A stretch of DNA of 64,000 nt from an uncultured Pelagibacteraceae bacterium (GTDB taxonomy: Bacteria; Pseudomonadota; Alphaproteobacteria; Pelagibacterales; Pelagibacteraceae). This document shows, piece after piece, positions 47,131-55,982 of this stretch. The notes under the pieces are model-generated. The model was not told the DNA's origin. It was given only the letters and a program-made list of their open reading frames with translations, and searched no databases. The stretch lies in assembly GCA_902622805.1 (NCBI GenBank), contig CACNRG010000004.1, forward strand, positions 18,720 through 82,719, read 5' to 3'. A program made the translations under genes and the position numbers. The first letter of the stretch is position 1, and each line of letters starts with the position of its first letter.

Positions 47131-48664
47131 AAATTTTTACATTACAACTCCAATATATTATCCATCAGCAAAACCACATATGGGTCACGCATATTCAAGT
47201 ATCATCGCTGATTTTTTTGCAAGATTTAAAAAGATAGATGGTTATGATGTGAATTTTCTAACAGGCACTGATGAACATGGTTTAAAGATTCAAAGAGCTG
47301 CAGAAAAAGCAGGTCTTGAAACATTGAAATTTTGTGACGACATTAGTGAAACATTTAGAAACTTATCAAAAACTCTTAACTTAACAAATACAGATTTTAT
47401 AAGAACAACTGAGGAACGACATAAAAAATCAGTTCAGAATTTATGGAAAGAATTACTTCAAAATGATGATATTTATTTATCCAAATATTCTGGTTGGTAT
47501 TCTGTTTCTGATGAAGCATTTTATAATGATGAAGAAATTGAAGAATTAGATGGTAACAAAATATCAAAATCTTCAAAATCTCCAGTAGAGTGGTTGGATG
47601 AAGAATCTTATTTTTTTAAACTATCAAAGTGGGAAAAACCTTTATTAAATTACTACGAAAATAATCCTGATTTTATTGCTCCGAAAGCTAGAAGAAATGA
47701 AGTTATAAGTTTTGTTAAAAGAGGATTAAAAGATTTATCTATAAGTAGAAAAAGTTTTTCATGGGGCATACAAGTGCCAAATAATGATGAGCACGTAATT
47801 TATGTATGGTTAGATGCATTAACAAACTATATCAGTGCATTAAATTACCCAGATAAAGATGATGCACTGTATAAAAAATTTTGGCCTGCAAATATTCATT
47901 TAATTGGTAAAGATATATTAAGATTTCATGCTATATATTGGCCAGCGTTTTTATTAGCTGCCAAATTACCTTTACCAAAAAAAATTTATGGCCATGGATG
48001 GATATTATCTGGAGAAGAAAAAATGTCCAAATCTAAAGGCAATATTTTAGATCCCATTGAAATAATAAATCAATATGGTTTGGATCCTTTAAGATATTAT
48101 TTAATTAAAGAAGTTTCTTTTGGTAATGATGGAAATATATCACAGAAAAGATTAGAAGATTGTATTAACAGTGATTTAGCAAATAATTTTGGAAATTTGT
48201 GTCAAAGAGTAACCACGTTTGCTTTAAGTAATTGTGAAGGCAAAATACCTAATCCTATTGAATTCAATAGTGATGATTTAAAAATTTTAAATAAATTTAG
48301 TGGTAATTTAAATTACATTAGAAATAAAATTGATGAATTAGATTTAAATTTTTATATTGAATTCATTGTAAACTCTTTATTTGAATCAAATAAATACTTT
48401 AATGATCAAGAACCTTGGAAAAAAAAAGATGATATTAAAAGATTAAACACAATTGTTTACACAACGCTTGAAATAGTTAGAAAAATAAGTTTTATGCTTT
48501 ATCCAATTATTCCCCAGTCTTCATTAAATGCTTTAAAAATTTTTTCAATTAATGAAGATCAAATAGATTTTTCATCAATAAATGATCATAATTATCTTAA
48601 AAGTGGAGACAGGATTAATAAAATAGATATATTATTTAAAAAAATTGAAAAAAAAAATGATTGA
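47123..48664 (+). CDS. metG: Methionyl-tRNA synthetase
   Basis: 513 residues, class I synthetase. HIGH motif as HMGH in YPSAKPHMGHAYSS, LTGTDEHGLKIQRAAEKAG, and KMSKS in [16 protein letters not shown]. The length and lack of a C-terminal tRNA-binding extension place it with the short type of MetRS. It charges both initiator and elongator tRNA-Met. The last codons overlap tatD by eight bases. Confidence 0.97.
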   Translation: MTKNFYITTPIYYPSAKPHMGHAYSSIIADFFARFKKIDGYDVNFLTGTDEHGLKIQRAAEKAGLETLKFCDDISETFRNLSKTLNLTNTDFIRTTEERHKKSVQNLWKELLQNDDIYLSKYSGWYSVSDEAFYNDEEIEELDGNKISKSSKSPVEWLDEESYFFKLSKWEKPLLNYYENNPDFIAPKARRNEVISFVKRGLKDLSISRKSFSWGIQVPNNDEHVIYVWLDALTNYISALNYPDKDDALYKKFWPANIHLIGKDILRFHAIYWPAFLLAAKLPLPKKIYGHGWILSGEEKMSKSKGNILDPIEIINQYGLDPLRYYLIKEVSFGNDGNISQKRLEDCINSDLANNFGNLCQRVTTFALSNCEGKIPNPIEFNSDDLKILNKFSGNLNYIRNKIDELDLNFYIEFIVNSLFESNKYFNDQEPWKKKDDIKRLNTIVYTTLEIVRKISFMLYPIIPQSSLNALKIFSINEDQIDFSSINDHNYLKSGDRINKIDILFKKIEKKND

Positions 48665-49415
48665 TTCACATTGCCATCTAGATCATGAGCCCCTCTTTGA
48701 AAATATAGATGAGATTTTAAAGAGATCTAAAGATGCTGGTATTAAAAAATTACTGACAATTTGCACTACTTTAGAGAGCTTTAATAAGATTAAACATTTA
48801 GTAAAAAAGGATGAAATAATTTTTGGAACTTATGGTATTCATCCTCATGAAGCTAAAAATGATAAAGTTACTTCAGATTTAATTATTAAAGAAGTCAAAC
48901 AAACAAAAAAGATTATTGGTGTAGGGGAAACAGGTTTAGATTTTTATTACAATAATAGCGATAAATACGATCAAATTATAAGCTTTGAAGAACATATAAA
49001 TGCATCAATTGAACTAAATATACCTTTAATTATTCACTCAAGAAATGCAGAACAAGAAACTCTTGAAATATTGAATAAGTACAAAAATAGTAAATTAAAA
49101 ATTTTGATGCACTGTTTTACTGGATCAAAAAATTTTGCTGAAAATTTGATGGCTTTAGAAGCTTATTTTTCAGCAAGTGGAATTATTACATTTAAAAATT
49201 CATTAGAATTACAAGAAACTTTTAAATTTATCCCTTTAAATAAAATTCTTATTGAAACAGATAGCCCATATTTAGCACCAGTTCCTAATAGAGGTAAAAA
49301 AAATGAACCATCATTTGTAAAATATACAGCCCAAAAGCTTGCTGATATTAAAAAAATTTCTAACCTAGAATTAATCAAACATACAACTTCTAATTTTAAT
49401 AATTTGTTTTTTTGA
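48657..49415 (+). CDS. tatD: TatD family metal-dependent hydrolase
   Basis: 252 residues from ATG 48657, chosen because MIDSHCHLDHE is the standard opening; four upstream codons to 48645 are a run of lysines inside metG. Metal ligands appear in HCHLD, GVGETGLDFYY, IIHSRNA, LMHCFTGS and ILIETDSPYLAP. TatD proteins are 3'-5' DNA exonucleases or deoxyribonucleases; despite the name they are not part of Tat export. Ends one base inside the next gene. Confidence 0.95.
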   Translation: MIDSHCHLDHEPLFENIDEILKRSKDAGIKKLLTICTTLESFNKIKHLVKKDEIIFGTYGIHPHEAKNDKVTSDLIIKEVKQTKKIIGVGETGLDFYYNNSDKYDQIISFEEHINASIELNIPLIIHSRNAEQETLEILNKYKNSKLKILMHCFTGSKNFAENLMALEAYFSASGIITFKNSLELQETFKFIPLNKILIETDSPYLAPVPNRGKKNEPSFVKYTAQKLADIKKISNLELIKHTTSNFNNLFF

Positions 49416-50185
49416 TGAAGTTTGTAATTTTAGGTTGTGGAAGCTCAATGGGTGTACCAAGACCTGATGGAAATTTTGGAAAATGCAATCCAAAAAATAA
49501 TAAAAATTATCGAACAAGATGTTCTGCTTTGATACAAACAAAAACTGAAACAGTTTTAATTGATACATCTCCAGACTTAAGACAACAATTGATTAAAAAT
49601 AAGATAAAAAAAATTGATAAAGTTTTTTATTCTCATTTACATGCTGATCAAACTCATGGAATTAATGATTTAAGAGTTTTTTATATTCAAAATAAAAAAA
49701 CCATACCTGTATATGCAGATCATCCTACTAGAAAATATTTGTTAAATACTTTCAGATATATTTTTGTTGGTAATAGTAAAGAGTATCCAGCAACACTAAA
49801 ATTAAATTCTTTAAGTAAAAATTTAACTATACTGGATGGTAAAAAAAAATTAAAAGTAAATTCAATCAAAGTAAAACATGGTAATGTAAATAGTATTTGC
49901 TACATTATTGATAAGAAAATAGCTTATATTAGCGATATAAGTGATTTCTCAAAAAAAGATTTTAGACATTTAAAAAACCTTAAATATTTAATTATTGATT
50001 GCTTATGGTTAAAATATCATCCTTCACATTTAAATTTAGAAAATACTCTTAAATATATAAGGTTATTCAAGCCTAAAAAGGCTGTATTAACTAATCTTCA
50101 TTCTGATTTAGATTATGATTTTTTAAAAAAAACGTTACCTAATAATATAATACCAGCATTTGATGGATTGACTATAAAATTATAA
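49415..50185 (+). CDS. MBL-fold metal-dependent hydrolase (PhnP-like)
   Basis: 256 residues from ATG 49415, which shares one base with the tatD stop; a TTG at 49412 is less likely. FVILGCGSSMGVPRPDG is the usual start, and the metal motif is SHLHADQTHGINDLR, a form of HxHxD common in this subfamily, with a late HGNVNS and DCLWLKYHPSHLN. The fold suggests a phosphodiesterase or related hydrolase; the substrate is unknown. The tatD-MBL pair is conserved in Alphaproteobacteria. Overlaps the convergent peroxidase gene by six bases. Confidence 0.88.
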   Translation: MKFVILGCGSSMGVPRPDGNFGKCNPKNNKNYRTRCSALIQTKTETVLIDTSPDLRQQLIKNKIKKIDKVFYSHLHADQTHGINDLRVFYIQNKKTIPVYADHPTRKYLLNTFRYIFVGNSKEYPATLKLNSLSKNLTILDGKKKLKVNSIKVKHGNVNSICYIIDKKIAYISDISDFSKKDFRHLKNLKYLIIDCLWLKYHPSHLNLENTLKYIRLFKPKKAVLTNLHSDLDYDFLKKTLPNNIIPAFDGLTIKL

Positions 50186-50722
50186 AATCTCTTCAATTTT
50201 ATATAATATTTTTTTCGACATGGGTTTTGTAAAAGAAGAAAATGTATCTTCAATTTTTCCCTCTTTATTAATAAGAATTTTGTGAAAATTCCATTTGGGA
50301 ATAGCTGATTTACCATGATTTTCTTTTGCCCATTTGAAAATTTCATGAGCATTTTCGCCTTTAACTTCTGTTATAGTTGTTAATGGAAAGTTAATGTTGA
50401 AATTTACTTCACAAAATTCTTTTATATCTGCATTGTTATTTTTTTCTTGATTAAATGAATTAGATGGAACTCCAAGAACTATCAAACCTTTTTCTTTATA
50501 TAGATCCCACAACTCCTGTAATTCATCATATTGTTTTGTAAAACCACAATAACTTGCTGTATTTACAACTAAGATAACTTTATTTTTGTATTCTTTAAAA
50601 TTTATTGTCTCACCACTTATGCTTTCTATACTGAAATTATAAATTTTTTTTTCGTAGTTAGCGGTAGCTGAAGTTTTAAAAAGAAACATTACTATAGATA
50701 ATATAAATATTAATTTTCTCAT
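50180..50722 (-). CDS. Glutathione peroxidase family protein, exported, Cys type
   Basis: 180 residues. An N-terminal hydrophobic signal (LIFILSIVMFLFKTSATA) suggests the periplasm. The peroxidatic Cys lies in VNTASYCGFTKQYDELQELW, and the Gln and Trp of the catalytic set appear as GVPSNSFNQ and WNFHKILI. It reduces peroxides with glutathione or thioredoxin-type thiols. The active site is Cys, not selenocysteine. Follows nhaA with a four-base overlap. Confidence 0.93.
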   Translation of the reverse strand: MRKLIFILSIVMFLFKTSATANYEKKIYNFSIESISGETINFKEYKNKVILVVNTASYCGFTKQYDELQELWDLYKEKGLIVLGVPSNSFNQEKNNNADIKEFCEVNFNINFPLTTITEVKGENAHEIFKWAKENHGKSAIPKWNFHKILINKEGKIEDTFSSFTKPMSKKILYKIEEIL

Positions 50723-51900
50723 TTGTTAGGTTTATTTGGGGTAAGTAATATCAAAAAGTAACCAAATAAAGTGGATAATAAGGACCCAGTTAATACCCCA
50801 ATTTTTACACCATCCATATATTGCATGTTTTCTGCAAAAGCTAAATTTCCAACAAACAAACTCATTGTAAAACCAATCCCAGTAAGAACTCCCACGCCAT
50901 AAAAATTATACCAACTTGTGTCGTTTGGCATTTGAGCTACTTTTAACTTTATAGATATATAAGAAAATAAGAAAACTCCCAATTGTTTACCTAAGAATAG
51001 TCCTAACACGATACCAAGAGGAACCTTATCTAATAACGAGGCAAAAGATAATCCTTCCAAAGATACCCCGGCATTTGCAAATGCAAATAAAGGCATTATT
51101 CCGAAAGCAACATATGGACTAATTCCATGTTCTATTTTTATTAATAAAGAAAAATCTTTTTCTTTTTTTCTATGAGGTATTGTCATAGCCAACAAAACAC
51201 CAGCAATAGTAGCATGGATACCAGAGTTATGAGTAAAATCCCAAAGGAAAAGTCCAACAATTAAATAAGGTAGAAAATTTTTAATATTAAATTTGTTAAT
51301 TAATAATAAAATAATAAAAGCTAATAACATTAAAGTTAAGTACTTAATACTTAAATCTCCAGAGTAGAATAGCGCAATAATTACTATGGCCCCTAAATCA
51401 TCAATAATAGCTAATGCAGTTAAAAATACTTTTAAAGATAAAGGAACTCTTTTACCTAACAAAGATAAGACTCCTAAAGAAAATGCAATATCCGTAGCAG
51501 ACGGAATTGCCCATCCATTCATAGTTTCACTATCTCCTAAATTTATAAAAACATAAAATAATGCTGGAACTAACATACCTCCCACAGCAGCTATTATTGG
51601 TAATAAGGCTTGTTTAATATTAGAGAGTTCGCCTTGCAAAAACTCTCTTTTAATTTCTAAAGTAACAAAAAAAAAGAAAATTGCCATTAAGGCATCATTA
51701 ATCCAATGTAATACAGATAATTTTAATCCAAAATTATTTACTCCTATAAATAAATATTTATTTAAAGAAGCGAAGTATAATTCTGCTAAATCGGAGTTAC
51801 TTATAATCAATGCTATTATTGCAGCAAATAATAATACAAGTCCACTTGCAGCCTCTAGTTTAAAGAACCATTTAAAGGGTTTCGAAATATGTATTAACAT
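50719..51900 (-). CDS. nhaA: Na+/H+ antiporter NhaA
   Basis: 393 residues, about 12 membrane helices. Seen are GWAIPSATDIAFSLGVLSLL, AIIDDLGAIVIIALFYSG with the paired Asp that bind sodium, and GIHATIAGVLLAMTIPHR, all NhaA signatures. It exports Na+ in exchange for protons, relevant for a marine cell with sodium-based energetics. Middle gene of a three-gene minus-strand run (zinc-ribbon protein, nhaA, peroxidase). Confidence 0.96.
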   Translation of the reverse strand: MLIHISKPFKWFFKLEAASGLVLLFAAIIALIISNSDLAELYFASLNKYLFIGVNNFGLKLSVLHWINDALMAIFFFFVTLEIKREFLQGELSNIKQALLPIIAAVGGMLVPALFYVFINLGDSETMNGWAIPSATDIAFSLGVLSLLGKRVPLSLKVFLTALAIIDDLGAIVIIALFYSGDLSIKYLTLMLLAFIILLLINKFNIKNFLPYLIVGLFLWDFTHNSGIHATIAGVLLAMTIPHRKKEKDFSLLIKIEHGISPYVAFGIMPLFAFANAGVSLEGLSFASLLDKVPLGIVLGLFLGKQLGVFLFSYISIKLKVAQMPNDTSWYNFYGVGVLTGIGFTMSLFVGNLAFAENMQYMDGVKIGVLTGSLLSTLFGYFLILLTPNKPNK

Positions 51901-51903
51901 CTT

Positions 51904-52407
51904 TTAAATAAATAAATTTTTTAAAAATAAATAAATATCTTTTATAGTTTCAAATAGATTATACAAGATTATTTCAAGATCTGGAAAAATTACGCTAAGT
52001 GGAGATTTGAATGTATCTAATAATATAATTAATGAGGCAAAAGAAATTATTAATACTAAAAAATAAGATAAAAATTTACTTAAATTAAATGAACTTTTTT
52101 TATTTTTTAATTTTTTATTTAAATCATTTTCTTTTTTAATAGTATCATTATGAGTTGTTGGAATATTTTTTAAATCTTTTTCTTCTTTTTCAGAAGGTAT
52201 TTTATTATCAGTTTCTTTTTTATTTTTATCAATAAGATTATCAATTTTAGATATTTTAGTGGGTGGTTGTTCAGATGCTTTTTTTATTTCAGGCGTATAA
52301 AACCAGACATGATTACATGAACCACATTGAATAGTTCTTCCATTTTCTGGAATTAATGAAGAATCAACTTCAAATTTTTTTTTACAATTAATGCAAGTAA
52401 TAATCAT
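51904..52407 (-). CDS. MJ0042-type zinc-ribbon membrane protein
   Basis: 167 residues. The first 35 residues form a zinc ribbon with Cys5, Cys8, Cys28 and Cys31 (MIITCINCKKKF ... TIQCGSCNHVWFY). A lysine-rich linker of about 70 residues follows, then a hydrophobic helix (FLVLIISFASLIILL) and a short C-terminal part. Such proteins are widespread in Alphaproteobacteria and uncharacterised. Divergent from tRNA-Pro; upstream of nhaA by three bases. Confidence 0.82.
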   Translation of the reverse strand: MIITCINCKKKFEVDSSLIPENGRTIQCGSCNHVWFYTPEIKKASEQPPTKISKIDNLIDKNKKETDNKIPSEKEEKDLKNIPTTHNDTIKKENDLNKKLKNKKSSFNLSKFLSYFLVLIISFASLIILLDTFKSPLSVIFPDLEIILYNLFETIKDIYLFLKNLFI

Positions 52408-52461
52408 TATTTTTTATAACATATTCTTTAATATACTCTTTTATTAATTAATCTTTATACT

Positions 52462-52489
52462 TTGCAATAATTAATAAGTGCTGTATTAG
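52462..52489 (+). promoter_or_regulatory. Probable promoter of tRNA-Pro
   Basis: TTGCAA at 52462-52467 and TATTAG at 52484-52489 are 16 bases apart, placing a start a few bases before the tRNA at 52499. Spacing to the mature 5' end is right for a tRNA promoter; the boxes are moderate matches. Confidence 0.45.
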
Positions 52490-52498
52490 TACAATTTC

Positions 52499-52575
<77 letters not shown>

Positions 52576-52581
52576 TTTAAT

Positions 52582-53550
52582 ATGAAAATTTTAAAAATAT
52601 TTTACAGAAAATTATATTTTTTTTTATCTCTCTTAAGATATTTATATAAAGATTACATATTCCTCTTTTCTTTAAAAAAGAATAATCAAGATATTATTCT
52701 TGCAAATGTGATGAAATATAGTTCTCGACTAGAGAAATCAATTAACAGTAAAAAATTTGTTACTGGACGAGGTCTAGAATTATCTTCTAAGTTAATCAAG
52801 AAATTAGACCAAGCTTTTAAAAACAAGATGATAAATAATCAAATTTTATTTTCATTAGTTGTTTTAAAAAAATATGTTTTTTTACAAACTAATAATACTG
52901 ATAAGAATACAAAATTATTAAATGAATATAAATTATTTCTTAAAAAAAATAAATTGAATGAAGCAACTATTAATGATTATAAATCTAGAAAGTTACCTTA
53001 CAATAAAACAAAAAATATAAAATCATTTTCTGAATTAAATAAATTAAGAAGAAGCGTAAGATATTTTTCTACAAAAAAAGTAAACTTAAAAGATATTTAT
53101 AAAGCACTTGAAATATCACAAAATACACCTTCTGTTTGTAATAGACAAGGGTGGAAAGTTTTTTTATTTAATAAAAAGAAAGATATAGATTTTTTTAGAA
53201 CAATTCACAAAGGATTTTCAGATAAAAAAAATCAGCCTTTAAATTGTTTAATTTTGATCACATTTAATAAAAATTTTTTTGAGTACCCAATTGAGAGAAA
53301 TCAGGGTTATACAGATTCTGGACTATTCAGTATGTCTTTAGTTTATGCACTAGCGGATATGGGCTATGCTACTTGCACATTAAACATTAATAATTTAACT
53401 CACAAAAATGAATATTTATTAAGAAAGAGATTTTCAATTTCAAAAAATTTATCTCTAGTAATGTTTATTGCAGTCGGTCATTATTTGAAACTTAATATCA
53501 CACCAGTATCTGTTAAAAATAAAGTTAAAGATTTTGTAATTAAAAAATGA
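52582..53550 (+). CDS. Nitroreductase-family protein with N-terminal extension
   Basis: 322 residues. From about residue 155 it matches FMN-dependent nitroreductases: LRRSVRYFSTKKV, ISQNTPSVCNRQGWKVFLF and DSGLFSMSLVYALADMGYATC. The first 150 residues are basic, helical and not recognised. Nitroreductase-like proteins in glycan or secondary-metabolite regions can have quite different reactions, so the activity is open. Placed right after tRNA-Pro. The 186 bases that follow up to the NDUFS4-like gene show no gene or RNA I can recognise. Confidence 0.78.
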   Translation: MKILKIFYRKLYFFLSLLRYLYKDYIFLFSLKKNNQDIILANVMKYSSRLEKSINSKKFVTGRGLELSSKLIKKLDQAFKNKMINNQILFSLVVLKKYVFLQTNNTDKNTKLLNEYKLFLKKNKLNEATINDYKSRKLPYNKTKNIKSFSELNKLRRSVRYFSTKKVNLKDIYKALEISQNTPSVCNRQGWKVFLFNKKKDIDFFRTIHKGFSDKKNQPLNCLILITFNKNFFEYPIERNQGYTDSGLFSMSLVYALADMGYATCTLNINNLTHKNEYLLRKRFSISKNLSLVMFIAVGHYLKLNITPVSVKNKVKDFVIKK

Positions 53551-53736
53551 AATTTTTTTCAATAATTGTAAAAACTATCGTATATTCTTTAGTTCAAGCA
53601 TAAAATTAGGTTAATATTAGCTATAGATTAATTTAATATTTTCTAGTATCACCAAATATATTCAATTTAATATGATTTAATTTAATAAGATTTGGAACTA
53701 AAATTAATGTTTTTGATCTTACTAATCCGATCTTTT

Positions 53737-54018
53737 ATGAAAAAAGCAAAAATTTATATACCTAATAAAAATCCAATGCAGTCTGGAACTGGTAAATCTA
53801 ATAAATGGGTTTTGGAATATGAAACTAAAAATCCTACAAATAATCCCTTAATGGGATGGGAAAGTTCATCTGATACGTATTCTGAGCTTAAATTAGAATT
53901 TTCATCAAAAGAGTTAGCAGTCAATTACGCCAAAAAAAGAAAAATTGATTTTGAATTAATAGAGTCAAAAAAAAGAAAAACTGTTAAAAAATCTTATGCT
54001 GATAATTTTCTAAAATAA
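53737..54018 (+). CDS. NDUFS4-like complex I accessory subunit (ETC complex I subunit family)
   Basis: 93 residues from ATG 53737 (MKKAKIYIPNKNPMQSGTGK); in-frame upstream codons back to 53692 lack conservation and look like leader. Conserved marks are WVLEYETKN, PLMGWESSSDTYSELKLEF and SKELAVNYAKKRKIDF. This family is the 18-kDa subunit of respiratory complex I shared by Alphaproteobacteria and mitochondria. The main nuo operon is not in the window, and as in other Alphaproteobacteria the gene stands apart. Confidence 0.88.
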   Translation: MKKAKIYIPNKNPMQSGTGKSNKWVLEYETKNPTNNPLMGWESSSDTYSELKLEFSSKELAVNYAKKRKIDFELIESKKRKTVKKSYADNFLK

Positions 54019-54021
54019 TTA

Positions 54022-55014
54022 ATGTTTAAATTTTTCACAGATAAAAGATGGTATTTATGGAGTATTGGTGGAACTTTACTGATCTTAATGGCCACCTGGT
54101 ATCAGGTTCAACTTGATGTTAAAATTAATGAATGGTTTGGAGAATTTTATGATACTTTGCAAAAAGCTCTCACAAATCCTAATTCTGTATCTGAAAAAGA
54201 GTTTATCGCATATCTTTTTACATTTGCTAAAATTGCTGCAATATATATTTTAGTCGTTATTTTCAGTGATTATTTTACTAGCCATTGGACATTTAGATGG
54301 AGAACTGCAATGGCAGATTTTTATCATGACAAATGGACTGATGCGTCTTCGATAGAGGGAGCATCACAAAGAGTTCAAGAGGATACACTTAAATTTGCAA
54401 GAATAATGGAAGGATTAGGGGCTGAGTTACTTAGAAGTGTAATGACATTAATTGCTTTTACACCAATTTTATGGGGTTTATCTAAAAGTATTACTGTATT
54501 ACCATGGATTGGTGAAGTTGATCATGCTTTAGTTTGGGTTGCAATCATATCGGCATTGGGTGGAACAATAATACTAGCAAGTGTAGGAATTAAACTTCCA
54601 GGAATTGAATATGACATTCAAAAAGAGGAAGCTGCTTATAGAAAAGAATTAGTCTTAGGAGAAGATTTCAAAGAAAGTGCACAACCTGCAAAAATAACAG
54701 ATCTCTATGGAGGTGTTAGAAAGATCCACTATAAAATGTATTTTCATTACCTTTATTTTAATGCTGTTAAATGGAGCTATTTACAAGGTATGGTAATTGT
54801 TCCATATTTAGCATTAGCTCCAACAATTGTAACTGGTGCAATAACTCTTGGTTTTGTTCAACAGATTATAAGAGCATTTGGCCGTGTTGAAACATCACTA
54901 CAATATTTAGTTAGAAGCTGGCCAATTATAGTTGAATTAATTTCAGTATGGAAAAGATTAAGAGAATTTGAATCAAAATTAGAGAATAATATTTCTATTG
55001 AAACTTCAAGATAA
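54022..55014 (+). CDS. SbmA/BacA-like membrane transporter
   Basis: 330 residues, several membrane helices (about 12-30, 65-90, 135-160, 170-195, 250-275). WYQVQLDVKINEWFGEFYDTLQ, SHWTFRWRTAMADFYHDKW and EGASQRVQEDTLKFARIMEG match the SbmA/BacA family, proton-driven importers of peptides related in structure to the membrane half of ABC exporters. No ATPase domain follows. It is shorter than SbmA (about 400). Coupled to glpX by one base. Confidence 0.85.
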   Translation: MFKFFTDKRWYLWSIGGTLLILMATWYQVQLDVKINEWFGEFYDTLQKALTNPNSVSEKEFIAYLFTFAKIAAIYILVVIFSDYFTSHWTFRWRTAMADFYHDKWTDASSIEGASQRVQEDTLKFARIMEGLGAELLRSVMTLIAFTPILWGLSKSITVLPWIGEVDHALVWVAIISALGGTIILASVGIKLPGIEYDIQKEEAAYRKELVLGEDFKESAQPAKITDLYGGVRKIHYKMYFHYLYFNAVKWSYLQGMVIVPYLALAPTIVTGAITLGFVQQIIRAFGRVETSLQYLVRSWPIIVELISVWKRLREFESKLENNISIETSR

Positions 55015-55979
55015 TGTCATTAGACAAAAAATATATTGATCAATTTATAAATGTAACTTCCAAAGCCGCTATAGCATCCTTCCATTTAGTTGGTAAAAAA
55101 GATAAAATTGCAGCAGATCAAGCGGCTGTTGATACTATGAGAACTGAACTAAATAAGATTGATATGACAGGTGAAATAGTGATAGGAGAGGGTAGTTTAG
55201 ATGAAGCTCCAATGTTGTTCACTGGTGAAATACTGGGTAGGAAAAATGGTCCAAAATTTGATATAGCCGTAGACCCTTTAGAGGGAACAAATTTTGCAGC
55301 GAATAATTTACCTGGAGCGTTATCTGTAATAGCTGTTGCTGAAAAAGGAAATTTATTAAAAGCACCAGAAACTTATATGCATAAAATTGCAACAGCAAAG
55401 GTTGAGAAAGGACTAATTGATCTTGATTATCCTATAAAAAAAAATATTGAAAATTTAGCTGAATTTAAAAATACAACACCTTCTAATTTAACAGCATGTA
55501 TATTAGATCGCCCTAGACATAAAAAAATTATTGAAGATTTATTAAAATTAAAAGTTAAGATTAAATTAATAACTGACGGTGATGTAGCTGGAGCTCTTCT
55601 AGTAACAAAACCAATTTATAATGTAGATATTTTCCTAGGAATCGGTGGAGGTCCAGAGGGGGTATTAGCAGCAGCTGCATTAGATGCCTATGATTGTCAT
55701 TTTCAAGGTAAATTTATTTTTGACAATGAGAAAGATATCAATGATGCCAAAATAATGGGTATTGATGATTTAAATAAAAAATATGAAATTAAAGAAATTA
55801 TTAAGGGGGATACAATTTTTTGTGCATCAGCAATAACAGATACTATGGCTATGAAAGGAGTAATTCCTGAGGATAACGATTATTATATAACTGAAACTTT
55901 AATTGCTCATAAACTAACAATGAATAACAATTTGAGTATTGAAAAAAGAAGGATGTTATTTGATTATCCTAAAAATTAA
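55014..55979 (+). CDS. glpX: Fructose-1,6-bisphosphatase class II
   Basis: 321 residues. Metal and substrate motifs are IVIGEGSLDEAPML, IAVDPLEGTNFAANN, LITDGDVAGALL and GIGGGPEGVLAAAALDA, all typical of GlpX. It hydrolyses fructose-1,6-bisphosphate in gluconeogenesis, supplying hexose phosphate that also feeds GDP-mannose and other nucleotide sugars needed by the glycan genes. Precedes recJ by three bases. Confidence 0.95.
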   Translation: MSLDKKYIDQFINVTSKAAIASFHLVGKKDKIAADQAAVDTMRTELNKIDMTGEIVIGEGSLDEAPMLFTGEILGRKNGPKFDIAVDPLEGTNFAANNLPGALSVIAVAEKGNLLKAPETYMHKIATAKVEKGLIDLDYPIKKNIENLAEFKNTTPSNLTACILDRPRHKKIIEDLLKLKVKIKLITDGDVAGALLVTKPIYNVDIFLGIGGGPEGVLAAAALDAYDCHFQGKFIFDNEKDINDAKIMGIDDLNKKYEIKEIIKGDTIFCASAITDTMAMKGVIPEDNDYYITETLIAHKLTMNNNLSIEKRRMLFDYPKN

Positions 55980-55982
55980 AAA

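Noticed and set aside
53551-53736. Possible small RNA or tRNA in the 186-base gap before the NDUFS4-like gene
   Set aside because: No cloverleaf, no stable hairpin and no known riboswitch core was found; only A/T-rich sequence.
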